The translations under genes and the position numbers were made by a program. Of a stretch of DNA of 37,640 bases, positions 16,756 to 25,320 are shown one piece after another (the first letter of the stretch is position 1; every line of letters starts with the position of its first letter). The notes beneath the pieces were generated by a model. It was not told the DNA's origin and did no database searches. It saw only the letters and a list, made by a program, of their open reading frames with translations. The stretch is taken from contig JAJPJO010000182.1 in NCBI GenBank assembly GCA_021324135.1, forward strand, positions 1 through 37,640, read 5' to 3'. Source of the DNA: Pseudomonadota bacterium (GTDB lineage: Bacteria; Cyanobacteriota; Vampirovibrionia; Obscuribacterales; Obscuribacteraceae).

Positions 16756-16820
16756 ACGACCTAATCAAAATCAAATCGACCTAATCGAATGTGTCAAATC
16801 GAGCTAACCAAATGTGCGAG
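16756..16820. repeat. Three degenerate tandem repeats of about 20-23 bp
   Basis: Units begin ACGACCTAATC (16756), ATCGACCTAATCGAATGTG (16775) and ATCGAGCTAACCAAATGTG (16798). They lie directly upstream of the dehydratase start, on the side where its promoter should be, so they may be repeated operator sites. Slippage is the other explanation. Confidence 0.5.
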
Positions 16821-16935
16821 AGACACACTCCGTGGGTCAGTCTATCAGGGCAGAAGCATTATATGCAACAAGATCGGCAATTAGACGGGCACAGCATATG
16901 ACGCGTCTGTGCACAATGAATCTCGATCTGATAAT

Positions 16936-17009
16936 TGGAGCGGGTAGCGGGAATCGAACCCGCGTGTGCAGCTTGGAAGGCTACCGTTCTACCATTGAAC
17001 TACACCCGC
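16936..17009 (-). tRNA. tRNA-Gly (anticodon UCC)
   Basis: On the minus strand the 74-base sequence folds as a full cloverleaf. The acceptor stem GCGGGTG pairs with TACCCGC (one G-T pair), the D-loop contains AATGGTAG, the anticodon loop is CCTTCCAAG with TCC as anticodon, the T-arm is GCGGGTTCGATTCCCGC, and CCA is encoded at the 3' end (16936-16938). The discriminator base is T. It reads GGA and, by wobble, GGG glycine codons. Confidence 0.95.
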
Positions 17010-17167
17010 ACTGGCACCATATTAGCACATAATGCCGATTTCACCGCGATAATTGTTTTTGACGGCGCATAATGTTAATTTACTAGGCAGTGACCGGTTC
17101 GCAGATGTGACCTGCACTCCGGCAAGCCGCTTGCCGTTTCTGTGGCACCCGACCTTCATAGGAAACC

Positions 17168-18289
17168 ATGACAATTTCAAAGCAAAGCAAGAAGCGACGT
17201 CTCGTTCCGCCCCATGTAGAGTCTCTGGAAGCATACAAGCCAGGCAAGCCGCCGGATGAATTGAAGAAGGAACTCGGACTGGAGCGCATCATCAATCTGG
17301 CCTCCAATGAAAACTCGCTTGGTGCCCCGAAAAGCGTTGCCAAAGCAATTGCCGAGGGAGTGGCGAATCTGCAGAGTTATCCTGAATCGGGCGGGCTCAC
17401 CCTGCGCGCGGCGCTTGCCGAGCGCTACCGCGTCAAGGTGGAAAACGTAGCCATCGGCAGCGGCTCCGAGAGCATTCTTGCTAACATCATTCGCGCCTTT
17501 CTTCATGACGATGACGAGGTTTTGACCACCGAGGGAACCTTCATCGGATTCTATGTTCTCGTCAACGCCAAAGGCATCAAAATGGTGAAGGTGCCGCTCA
17601 AGGACTACGGATTCGATCTCGAGGCGATTAGTGCGGCGATCAACGAGCGCACCAAGCTGATCTACCTGTGCAATCCCAACAATCCGACCGGAACCATATT
17701 CAGACGAAAAGAATTTGAAAAGTTCATGTCCCTCGTCCCGGAGCATGTGCTCGTGGTCCTCGACGAAGCCTACTACGAATTTGCCTTCAAAGAGCCGTCC
17801 TATCCCGATTCGATGACCTATCGCCTCGACAACGTCCTGACATTGCGCACCTTCTCAAAAGCTTATGGGATGGCAGGGTTGAGGCTCGGTTATGGCTTCG
17901 GGCACGATCGCTTGATCGACTTCATTAATAGGATCAAGCTGCCATTCGAGCCCAACATTCTTGCTCACCATGCCGGCATGGCGGCTTTGCAGGATCGCGA
18001 CTTTCTGCTCAAGACTATAAAGATGAATGAAGAGGGCATGGCTTATCTGACAACCGAATTAGATCGGCTCGGGCTGCGGCGCATTCCGTCATACGCCAAC
18101 TTTATAATGATCGAGATGGGCTCGCAAGAAAAGGCAATGCGCCTCTTTAATGGAGTCATGCGGCGTGGCATCGCCATCAGGCCGCTTCCTGCTTTCGGAC
18201 TGCCTACTTGTTTGCGAATGACGATAGGAACCGAAGAGGAAAACCGGCTGCTGGTGCGGGCTTTGGAAGAAACGCTCAAAGCTGAGTAG
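17168..18289 (+). CDS. hisC: Histidinol-phosphate aminotransferase-like class I/II aminotransferase
   Basis: The 373-residue fold-type I PLP enzyme has the HisC pattern: an N-terminal PYxPG-like segment (LEAYKPGKPPDELKKELG), LASNENSLGAPK, GSGSE, NPNNPTG near 178, DEAYYEF and the PLP lysine Lys231 in TFSKAYGMAGLRLGYG. HisC converts imidazole-acetol phosphate plus glutamate to histidinol phosphate, and many relatives also transaminate aromatic amino acids. No other his gene is near, and an HPPD gene lies 5 kb away, so an aromatic aminotransferase role (forming 4-hydroxyphenylpyruvate) is a reasonable alternative. AGGAAACC immediately precedes the ATG. It is transcribed as a single gene, starting 158 bases from the oppositely oriented tRNA. 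Confidence 0.85.
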   Translation: MTISKQSKKRRLVPPHVESLEAYKPGKPPDELKKELGLERIINLASNENSLGAPKSVAKAIAEGVANLQSYPESGGLTLRAALAERYRVKVENVAIGSGSESILANIIRAFLHDDDEVLTTEGTFIGFYVLVNAKGIKMVKVPLKDYGFDLEAISAAINERTKLIYLCNPNNPTGTIFRRKEFEKFMSLVPEHVLVVLDEAYYEFAFKEPSYPDSMTYRLDNVLTLRTFSKAYGMAGLRLGYGFGHDRLIDFINRIKLPFEPNILAHHAGMAALQDRDFLLKTIKMNEEGMAYLTTELDRLGLRRIPSYANFIMIEMGSQEKAMRLFNGVMRRGIAIRPLPAFGLPTCLRMTIGTEEENRLLVRALEETLKAE

Positions 18290-18382
18290 CCAATATTCGA
18301 GCTCCGATGATCATTGCGAGTTATCAAGAAGAAATCCGAATTCACTCTTAAAAGCAGCTAATGGCAGCTCGAGCAGATCTAC

Positions 18383-18394
18383 AATGACGTCATT
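18383..18394. promoter_or_regulatory. Perfect 12-bp palindrome upstream of the 156-aa gene
   Basis: AATGACGTCATT is fully self-complementary and lies 33 bases before the start codon of the next gene, a place where an operator could act. No regulator in the window is an obvious partner. Confidence 0.35.
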
Positions 18395-18426
18395 AAATCC
18401 CAATTCTGTGTTGACTGGAGTGTGTT

Positions 18427-18897
18427 ATGACAGTTCTTCAAAAAACCCAAGTAAAACCGACCTGGAAGCCCGAGCAAATGCAAGAAATGTACTCGCATAT
18501 GATGGCGAGCCAAATGATGGCTGCTCATGCTGTTCTTCAAAAGTTCGGACCGGAAGCAACCCAAGAGTTCCAAACCGCTACCCGCAAGCCGATGGTTGAG
18601 TATTACAAGAAGCTCAACGTCAAAACCCCTATCGAAATCGTCAAAGCCAAAGCCGAACTCGAATCGAACATTTTCGGCAGCCACATCGAATTCTGGGGCG
18701 ATGACAAAGAAGCTCATCTTACCTACCTCACCTGCGGCATGTGGAATGCCATGAAGAAGTGCGGCATGGACAAAGCCCAAGAAGAGAAGGCCGGCGAAGG
18801 CTTCCAAATGTGCGTTTCGAACTTTGCTAAAGAGTTCGGACTCCAGGGCGAAGTCAAATTCGAAGGCGAAAAAGCGACCGTTACTTTCCGTAAGTAA
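18427..18897 (+). CDS. Small soluble protein, possibly ATC-hydrolase-like
   Basis: A 156-residue soluble protein with no signal peptide or membrane helix. Three cysteines stand in conserved-looking surroundings: TYLTCGMWNAMKKCGMD near 102-118 and GFQMCVSNFAKEFG near 130-143. The pattern of an aromatic IEFWG strand, a central Cys-containing helix and a second Cys helix recalls the L-2-amino-thiazoline-4-carboxylate hydrolase-like/DUF6125 group, but this is only a resemblance. GGAG lies six bases before the ATG. Codon choice is more uniform than in neighbours (mostly AAG/AAA, GAA, TTC, ATC), and two terminator-like hairpins follow, so it is probably a well-expressed single-gene transcript. Confidence 0.7.
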   Translation: MTVLQKTQVKPTWKPEQMQEMYSHMMASQMMAAHAVLQKFGPEATQEFQTATRKPMVEYYKKLNVKTPIEIVKAKAELESNIFGSHIEFWGDDKEAHLTYLTCGMWNAMKKCGMDKAQEEKAGEGFQMCVSNFAKEFGLQGEVKFEGEKATVTFRK

Positions 18898-18909
18898 TCG
18901 CCGCCATTA

Positions 18910-18962
18910 ATTAGTGTAATCACTAATGGTTTTGCAAAGCCCGGGCATTTTGTCCGGGCTTT
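18910..18962 (+). terminator. Tandem hairpins, probable intrinsic terminator
   Basis: The first stem is ATTAGTG-TAAT-CACTAAT (18910-18927), followed by GGTTTTG. The second is AAAGCCCGG (18936-18944) pairing with CCGGGCTTT (18954-18962) across a nine-base loop. The GC-rich second stem ends in a short T run. Together they should end transcription of the 156-aa gene. Confidence 0.75.
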
Positions 18963-19059
18963 CGCTATGCTCTTCTGTAAGACTTTCGCTATAGTGTTGA
19001 AGTAGCGTTTGTGTTAAACGACCAACAAGCCATGCCGCAGCAAATCACAGCTCTATCAA

Positions 19060-20478
19060 ATGATTACCTGGATTAAAAAGTATCCCGTCACTACCTTTCT
19101 GGTGGCATCAAATGTGGTGCTGTTTGCAGCAATGGTGATTGCAACCGGTCCGCAGACACTTTTAGGACCGCCTGTTTCCGTTTTGATTCATTGGGGCGCA
19201 AACTTCGGTCCCATGGCTCTGACCAACGAACCATGGCGTTTGCTAAGCAACGCCTTTGTACATTGTCATCTTCTGCACTTGCTCTTGAACATGTACGCTC
19301 TTTTTGTCGTCGGACCTGATCTGGAACAGCGAATCGGAAAGGTCCAATACAGCCTGCTGTATATAATCACCGCCCTTGGTGGCTCACTATTGAGTGTGGA
19401 ATTTCATCCGGTGCAAGTCAGCGCCGGTGCCTCGGGTGCAATATTCGGTCTGGTCGGTTGTTACCTTGCCTATATCCCGCCTCAATTTGCCAAACAAGGC
19501 AAGAAAACATTGAAGCGCCGCATCATGGTTTTGTTTCTTTTCCTGGCGATTAATTTCGCTTTCGCGCAAATTGTCGGCAATGTAGACAATGCCGCTCACA
19601 TGGGCGGTCTCATTACCGGACTGTTATTCGGCTGGGTAGCGTCGAAAACGACGCTCAAAGATCGTCCGCTGCTTGCATATATGAATTCGCTCGGTTTGTT
19701 GCTGCTGTGCCTCTCGAGCTATCTATTCATGAGCGCTCAATACAATAACGATCCTCGCCTGCTTGCTCATAGAGAGTTCTTCGACGGCATGACGCTCCTG
19801 CAAGATAAGAAATACGGTGAGGCGCTGACTCGCTTTGATAAAACAATTGAGATCGAGCAGAGGCGTCAGGCTGAATCAGGCGAAACGAAAGACACTGGCG
19901 ATCTGGTCACTTATTATCTAGCCCGCGCCGAGGTTTTGAGAAACTTGAAACGATACCAGGAAGCATTCAACAGTGCCGATCAGGCCTGGAAACTGGCTCC
20001 TGAAAATCTGGGCGCTCTGGCGAACAAAGCGATTCTGCTTCATCATCTCGGCCGATATCAGGAAGAGATTTCTCTGAATCAAATGCTCTGCGAAAAAGCA
20101 CCCGACCAATCCATGACCTACAATAATCTCGCCTGGTCGCAGCTTGCCACCGGCAGTGTTTCTGAGGCTTTGAAGAACGTCAACGTCGCGCTGTCCAAGA
20201 ATCACGATAACTATGCCGCATTGGATACGCGAGGAGTTGCATACCTGCTTCTGAATAAACCTGATCAGGCTCGCAAAGATCTCGATGAGGCGATCGCGGA
20301 TGACCCCAAATGCGGTGGCTGCCATTTTCACCTGGCTGCATTGTTTAATCAGCAGCGCGATAATAGACGTTGCAAGAGCGAGCTGGATACAGCCTTAAGG
20401 CTGGATTACGAGCCTGAGCAGTGGGAAACGATCGTTTTCAAAGACGTATATCAAGAATACCAGCGCATGCGCCACTAA
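19060..20478 (+). CDS. Rhomboid-family intramembrane serine protease fused to TPR repeats
   Basis: The 472-residue protein has six or seven membrane helices in the first 225 residues with rhomboid hallmarks: WRLLSNAFVHCHLLHLLLNM (the His-rich helix 2), the catalytic Ser125 in GASGAIFGLVG and the catalytic His180 in AAHMGGLITG. Rhomboids cut transmembrane segments of substrate proteins within the bilayer. From about residue 235 to the end are five or so tetratricopeptide repeats (for example YYLARAEVLRNLKRYQEAFN and NNLAWSQLATGSVSEALKNV), which probably recruit substrates or partners on the cytoplasmic side. Serine and histidine dyad residues are both present, so it should be active. The terminators upstream separate it from the preceding gene. 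Confidence 0.9.
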   Translation: MITWIKKYPVTTFLVASNVVLFAAMVIATGPQTLLGPPVSVLIHWGANFGPMALTNEPWRLLSNAFVHCHLLHLLLNMYALFVVGPDLEQRIGKVQYSLLYIITALGGSLLSVEFHPVQVSAGASGAIFGLVGCYLAYIPPQFAKQGKKTLKRRIMVLFLFLAINFAFAQIVGNVDNAAHMGGLITGLLFGWVASKTTLKDRPLLAYMNSLGLLLLCLSSYLFMSAQYNNDPRLLAHREFFDGMTLLQDKKYGEALTRFDKTIEIEQRRQAESGETKDTGDLVTYYLARAEVLRNLKRYQEAFNSADQAWKLAPENLGALANKAILLHHLGRYQEEISLNQMLCEKAPDQSMTYNNLAWSQLATGSVSEALKNVNVALSKNHDNYAALDTRGVAYLLLNKPDQARKDLDEAIADDPKCGGCHFHLAALFNQQRDNRRCKSELDTALRLDYEPEQWETIVFKDVYQEYQRMRH

Positions 20479-20501
20479 CGAGCAGGGCACCGGAGGCGAT
20501 G

Positions 20502-23006
20502 CTATTTGGATACATCCGGCCAGTTCAGAGGGATGTTGAGATCTTTGTCAAACAGCTCTTTCGCCAGGTCTTTTTCCGTTTTCGCTGATAGTCCATCCGA
20601 GGAGTTCATCAGCTCGTTATACTCCTTGGTCTTGTTGAGCTTCTTGAGTGCGATCAAACGTCCGACCTTCGGAGCCGAGGCTGTCATGTCTGCGAAGCGA
20701 GAGTAATAATCATCAGCGTTTTGCATATCACCGGCAAGCTCGTATGCCGTGGCTAGTCGCATATAATCAAGCGCTTCCGAGTCTGCAATCAACGCTTTGT
20801 AGAAGTCATCGATTGCCTTCTTGTAGTCTTTCTTCGCAAGATACAAACTGCCTCGATGGCGGAAGTATTGCGGAGATTTTGGACTGAGACGTATTGCTTC
20901 AGAATAATCACCGATTGCCTGGTCGTATTTTTTTTCATCTTGATACACCTTGGCACGCAAACTGAGACATTGATCCTTAGAGATTCCTGATGACTCCTGG
21001 TATTCACCGGCCATTTCTTTTTTGTCCTTATCGCCAAGCAGGACAATGGCTGTGTTTATGTCCGCCAGAGCCCCCTCTGGCTGCAGAAGCTTGAGTTTTA
21101 TTTGAGCGCGCAGGTAGTTGAGCCGAACATCATAAGGATTGTTTGATATGGCCTTATTCAGCTCATAAAGGGCACCTTTGTAATCTTCAAGTCGATAATC
21201 GTAATTCGCAACTGCAATCGCCGCATCTCTGTTGGTAGGATCAAAATGCAACGCCGTTTCGCATAAAGCTTTCGCCATCGGCTTTGCCTCACTGGTAGCC
21301 AGAGACGTACTCATGTACATCGGAACCATCGATGCCAATGGCGGGCACGCAAAGCAACTGATTACGTACAAAGATGATGCTATGGCGGTGAGACTTCCTG
21401 CAATTATCCAGGCTTTCTTTAACGGCACCGGTTTATTCGGCCATTTGAAACGCTTAGCAAACATGTACACAAACAAGCTCAGACATATTGATGCCGGCAA
21501 CAGCAACATCGAGAAAAGATGTGCAACAGCCGTCATAGAGATCAGGAACGACACGATTCCAGATCCTTTGATTGTCTCGATCTGGCCGAGTGCCGAGAAT
21601 CCGAAGAGCGAGATGCCGGTCACTATCGCAAGCCAGCTTGCTGCCAGCATGATTGCCTGCCAGAAATCCATCAGACTTCCTTTCCAGTTGTTATTGCGGA
21701 AGTGTCGATAGTATTTCCAAAGATACCTTGGAATGTGAACAAGCCCGATAATGCCGTAAAGGAAAATAAATCCCAGGTAAGGCTCAAAGCTCCGAGAATC
21801 TGCCCAGTCGGTACGGAATTGCGTGGCGGCGCCGAACGCCAGGGATAGAAATACGATAAACCAAGAAACAAGAACCGCTGCTGATTCTTGCTCCGTAGGA
21901 TCCAGCGGGGATTGCTTTTTCTTCGGTTTGCCTTTAAGCGGATTCCAAAAGGCTGGAGCCCTGCCGCCGCGTTTGACCTTCTCGAGGTCTTTTAGCAGCT
22001 CGTCTGCGGATTTGTAGCGGTCTTGTTTGTCCTTCTCCAGACATTTAAGAATGATTGGCTCGAGTTGCTTGATTCTTTTGTCCTTCGTTTTTTTTGCGAA
22101 CGGTTCGGGCGGGTCGCTTAGATGCTGAATGGCTAATTGAATTGGATTGTCGCCTGAGAATGGAGGCTTGCCGGTCAGCAGCTCATACATGAGACAACCG
22201 AATGAATAGATGTCGCAACGATGATCTACTTCCTGATCCGTTCTGCACTGCTCCGGACTCATGTATATGGGGGTTCCGAAAATTGCGCCGGTCTGAGTCA
22301 GGCTGGTGGTATTACCGGTAGTGCCCTCCATTAGCCGGGCTATTCCAAAGTCGACGATACGCACCTGTTCTATCGTGGCGGACTGGCGAATAGAATCATT
22401 TTCGATTCCGCTCGTCAGGTTGCTCACCATTATGTTGCTTGGTTTGATATCGCGATGGATAATCCCGCGCTTGTGTGCATGCGCCATCAAACGGCATATC
22501 TCAATGCCGAGTGAGAGCGACCTCTGCGGCTCGAGTCGCTCCTTCGCTAGAATCTCGGCTAGACTTTTCCCCTCAATGAATTCCATCACCAGATACGGTG
22601 CACCATCGCGGGTGACACCGGAGCCGTATATGTTCAGCAGCTCGGAATCGTTGAGCTCGACAAGCGCTTGTGATTCTTTCTCGAATCGCTTAAGGGTGGC
22701 TTTGTCTTTGGCAAGCAGTGCGTTTATCACTTTGATGGCGACGATTGAGCCGGTTTGCTTGCTGCGTGCTTTGTATACAACACTCATACCGCCGCTGCCG
22801 ATCAGCTGCAGGATTTCAAAGTTGGGACCGAGGTCGGGAAATGCCTCGCCTGGAGGCTGCTCGTTTGAAACGCCTGGAACTGGATGCGGAGGACTCTCAT
22901 CTCGCCTTGCGTCAATGCCATCCGAGAGCACGCCGTCGTTTGGAACCTTGTGGTCCTCAACAACGATCTTCACCTCTTCAGAATCAAGTTTCTCTTCGAA
23001 CTTCAT
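20502..23006 (-). CDS. Ser/Thr protein kinase with multi-span membrane domain and TPR tail
   Basis: An 834-residue protein. Residues about 63-335 form a complete Hanks kinase: IGSGGMSVVYKA, AIKVINALLAKD, HRDIKPSNIMV, DFGIARLMEG, GTPIYMSPEQ. A basic linker (RGGRAPAFWNPLKGKPKKKQ) leads to five hydrophobic segments (about 378-570), including FIVFLSLAFGAATQF, FIFLYGIIGLVHIP and LFSMLLLPASICLSLFVYMF. The last 260 residues are tetratricopeptide repeats (YKGALYELNKAISNNPYDV, YDQAIGDYSEAIRLSPKSP, YKKAIDDFYKALIADSEAL), probably outside the membrane given the odd number of spans. It could sense envelope state through the TPR part. It is 60 bases downstream of the small membrane protein gene, and the HPPD gene precedes that. 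Confidence 0.92.
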   Translation of the reverse strand: MKFEEKLDSEEVKIVVEDHKVPNDGVLSDGIDARRDESPPHPVPGVSNEQPPGEAFPDLGPNFEILQLIGSGGMSVVYKARSKQTGSIVAIKVINALLAKDKATLKRFEKESQALVELNDSELLNIYGSGVTRDGAPYLVMEFIEGKSLAEILAKERLEPQRSLSLGIEICRLMAHAHKRGIIHRDIKPSNIMVSNLTSGIENDSIRQSATIEQVRIVDFGIARLMEGTTGNTTSLTQTGAIFGTPIYMSPEQCRTDQEVDHRCDIYSFGCLMYELLTGKPPFSGDNPIQLAIQHLSDPPEPFAKKTKDKRIKQLEPIILKCLEKDKQDRYKSADELLKDLEKVKRGGRAPAFWNPLKGKPKKKQSPLDPTEQESAAVLVSWFIVFLSLAFGAATQFRTDWADSRSFEPYLGFIFLYGIIGLVHIPRYLWKYYRHFRNNNWKGSLMDFWQAIMLAASWLAIVTGISLFGFSALGQIETIKGSGIVSFLISMTAVAHLFSMLLLPASICLSLFVYMFAKRFKWPNKPVPLKKAWIIAGSLTAIASSLYVISCFACPPLASMVPMYMSTSLATSEAKPMAKALCETALHFDPTNRDAAIAVANYDYRLEDYKGALYELNKAISNNPYDVRLNYLRAQIKLKLLQPEGALADINTAIVLLGDKDKKEMAGEYQESSGISKDQCLSLRAKVYQDEKKYDQAIGDYSEAIRLSPKSPQYFRHRGSLYLAKKDYKKAIDDFYKALIADSEALDYMRLATAYELAGDMQNADDYYSRFADMTASAPKVGRLIALKKLNKTKEYNELMNSSDGLSAKTEKDLAKELFDKDLNIPLNWPDVSK

Positions 23007-23066
23007 GGCAGAACAATACCCATTTCATTCGAATATTAGACGACAGCCTGCACCAAGCCGTTCAGA

Positions 23067-23276
23067 TTACTCCTGATCTGCACTGTTCTTCGATTTCGAT
23101 CTGAACATCAGCCAGTCAGTAACCACGCCGATCGTAAATATAACAATATAGGCAAAGCCGGCATAGTAAATCGCTTCCTTGCCCATCGATCCCGACAGCA
23201 TCCAATAGACTATCGCCGCCACTAAAAGAGAGCCGAGAAGAATCGAACCTCGAAACCAGCTTCGTTTGCTTTCCAT
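23067..23276 (-). CDS. Small two-helix membrane protein
   Basis: A 69-residue protein with two hydrophobic helices (about 11-27, ILLGSLLVAAIVYWML; about 36-58, IYYAGFAYIVIFTIGVVTDW) between a basic N-terminus and a basic/polar C-terminal tail (MFRSKSKNSADQE). I do not recognise the family. A GGGG stretch lies about ten bases upstream of the ATG. It starts 27 bases after the HPPD stop and ends 60 bases before the kinase start, so the three are probably one transcript, and it may be an accessory subunit of the membrane kinase. That is inferred from position only. Confidence 0.65.
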   Translation of the reverse strand: MESKRSWFRGSILLGSLLVAAIVYWMLSGSMGKEAIYYAGFAYIVIFTIGVVTDWLMFRSKSKNSADQE

Positions 23277-23303
23277 GCGTAGCGACCCCGAGGTGTGTTG
23301 CTT

Positions 23304-24431
23304 TTACAGATTGCCGCGATTGGCTTGCTCGCGCTCGATCGATTCAAACAGCGCTTTGAAGTTCCCCTTGCCGAATCCATGCGCACCCTTGCGCTGAATT
23401 ACCTCAAAGAAGAGAGTCGGTCTGTCCTCCACCGGCTTCGTAAATATCTGAAGCAGATAACCGTCCGATTCTCGATCGACAAGAATGCCCAGTTTGGCTA
23501 GCTCCTCAATGTCTTCGTCTATCTGTCCGACACGCTCGGGAAGAGCATCATAGTATGCTCGCGGAACGGTGAGGAATTCGATGCCGCGCTTGTGCAAAGC
23601 ATCAACGGTTGAGATGATGTCTTTGGTGGCGATGGCGATGTGCTGCACGCCCGGCGCCAGGTAGTAGTCCAGATATTCCTGGATTTGTGATTTGCGAATT
23701 CCAATCGCCGGCTCGTTGATCGGCAACTTGATGGTACCTGTTTTATTTGCCATCACCTTTGATATCAGAGCCGAATACTGTGTCGAGATGTCGTCGGCAT
23801 CAAAATATTGATATACGTAGAAGCCAAAAACTTGTTTGTAGAAATCGACCCAGTGTTCCATGCGCTCGACTTCGACGTTGCCGACCACATGATCGATGGC
23901 AGCCAATCCCACGCCTTTCGATTTTTTCTCGAGAGGCTTGAAGCCGGGTGCGAAATTCTCTTTTGAGTAGCCGGCGCGCTGAACGAATGTATGAATCGTA
24001 TCACCATATGTGTGCACGGAAGCAGTTACCATCTGCCCGTATTCATCTTCCTGCTGCGCTGGTTTGGAAAAACTTTTGGCACCACGTTTGATGGCGGTCT
24101 CATACGCCGTTTCCGTGTCGCGAACCCGGAATCCGATGGTTCGCACCCCATCACCGTGCTTGTGAACGTGCTCTGCAACTTCATCCTTAGCAGAGAGGGC
24201 ACCGGTCAAAATAATATTGACGTTGCCTTGCTTGAGAACATAAGAAACCTTGTCTCGACTGCCCGTTTCCAACCCGCGATAGCCGACGATGTCGAAACCA
24301 AAGCCGTTGTGATAGTAGTAGCACGCTTGCAGAGCGTTACCGACGTAAAACTCCACGTGATCGAAACCATCGATCGCGATCTCGTCAACGGCGGCGCTCT
24401 CAGTCGCACGCGCTACAGTCTCTTTTACCAT
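23304..24431 (-). CDS. hppD: 4-Hydroxyphenylpyruvate dioxygenase
   Basis: The 375-residue protein matches HPPD in length and in its two-fold vicinal-oxygen-chelate layout. The three Fe(II) ligands are present in the C-terminal half: His181 (AIDHVVGNV), His264 (GVQHIAIAT) and Glu343 (LFFEVIQRKG). The C-terminal gate GAHGFGKGNFKALFESIE is also typical. The enzyme converts 4-hydroxyphenylpyruvate and O2 to homogentisate and CO2. Homogentisate feeds tyrosine breakdown or, in phototrophs, plastoquinone/tocopherol. No homogentisate dioxygenase, prenyltransferase or fumarylacetoacetase is in the window, so the fate of the product is unknown. GAGGT lies eight bases upstream of the ATG. First gene of a likely operon with the small membrane protein and the kinase. 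Confidence 0.95.
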   Translation of the reverse strand: MVKETVARATESAAVDEIAIDGFDHVEFYVGNALQACYYYHNGFGFDIVGYRGLETGSRDKVSYVLKQGNVNIILTGALSAKDEVAEHVHKHGDGVRTIGFRVRDTETAYETAIKRGAKSFSKPAQQEDEYGQMVTASVHTYGDTIHTFVQRAGYSKENFAPGFKPLEKKSKGVGLAAIDHVVGNVEVERMEHWVDFYKQVFGFYVYQYFDADDISTQYSALISKVMANKTGTIKLPINEPAIGIRKSQIQEYLDYYLAPGVQHIAIATKDIISTVDALHKRGIEFLTVPRAYYDALPERVGQIDEDIEELAKLGILVDRESDGYLLQIFTKPVEDRPTLFFEVIQRKGAHGFGKGNFKALFESIEREQANRGNL

Positions 24432-24486
24432 GGGCAGAACCTCGCACAGGGTGACTCGTACTTAATTGTACGATAGAATCAGCTCC

Positions 24487-25236
24487 CTACCTGGTTCTTT
24501 CGAGTTCTTTAAGAAGGCCCTGCGCTTCTGTGCTGTTCGGATTGGTCTCCAAAATCCTGTTCACCTCGTCTTTGGCATCACCTGCCTGTCCGCTTTCTTT
24601 GTAAGCGTTAGCAAGACCCATGTGAACAGCGACCCGCAATTGGTCCATCTCCGTTCTCTTGTAATCTTTAGTGGCGCGATCGAGGCGTTCAGCCAACTTT
24701 TTGTAGTAGGTGATAGCCTCCTTCGGTCGTTTGGCTTTGCGCAGAGATTCGGCCAGCTTGAAGGTTTGCATCGAGCTGAATTCATTGATCGTGTGCGCTT
24801 GCTGATAGTGACTGACAGCCTCTTTGTATTTGCCGAAATGCTCCTCGACCTGGCCCATCATGAGCTGTACCGTGGAAATGCCCGGGTTCTTCTCATCGAG
24901 CTCCTTCAGCATTTTCATGGCGCCGGCCTCATCGCCGCTGAGCGCCTGACGCCAGGCTTTTAAGCAACCGTCCGCTACCGCCGCTTCCTGCGCCATGTTC
25001 GCGCTTGAATCGTTGAGATTGAATTGCCCTTCTGAATGAGCCGTACCCGGGGCCGATGCCTGTGATCCTGCGCTGCCTGACTGTCCGGCGGCATTCTGAG
25101 CGTTTCCCTGACCGCCACGCTGAACGGTGGGCAAGGAGCTGGAAGTATCGACCCGCGAATTGCATGCGCCGAGCGCACCGCTTATGGTGAGCGCCAGTAT
25201 TGCAGTGATTGTCGACTGCGCAAAACCGTTTTTCAT
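24487..25236 (-). CDS. TPR lipoprotein
   Basis: A 249-residue protein with a lipoprotein signal peptide ending in ISGALGAC (lipobox L-G-A-C, Cys24), followed by a Ser/Gly/Gln-rich linker of about 50 residues. The rest is tetratricopeptide repeats (STVQLMMGQVEEHFGKYKEA, VHMGLANAYKESGQAGDAKD). Lipidation at the inner or outer membrane is expected; the role is probably protein-protein scaffolding. AAGGAG lies seven bases before the ATG. The next minus-strand gene upstream is a second TPR protein with a signal peptide, 84 bases away; the HPPD operon starts 55 bases downstream. Confidence 0.8.
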   Translation of the reverse strand: MKNGFAQSTITAILALTISGALGACNSRVDTSSSLPTVQRGGQGNAQNAAGQSGSAGSQASAPGTAHSEGQFNLNDSSANMAQEAAVADGCLKAWRQALSGDEAGAMKMLKELDEKNPGISTVQLMMGQVEEHFGKYKEAVSHYQQAHTINEFSSMQTFKLAESLRKAKRPKEAITYYKKLAERLDRATKDYKRTEMDQLRVAVHMGLANAYKESGQAGDAKDEVNRILETNPNSTEAQGLLKELERTR

Positions 25237-25320
25237 GACAGCGCTCCTTAAGCCTTTGACTAGAGAAAAAGGGAACCTTATCCTCTTAATCTATCGCATT
25301 TGGACAACCGGCATCGTCGA

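Noticed and set aside
22306..23076. Plus-strand ORF of 256 codons over the start of the TPR kinase
   Set aside because: The opposite strand encodes complete kinase motifs here, so this is a shadow ORF with Ser/Arg-rich composition.
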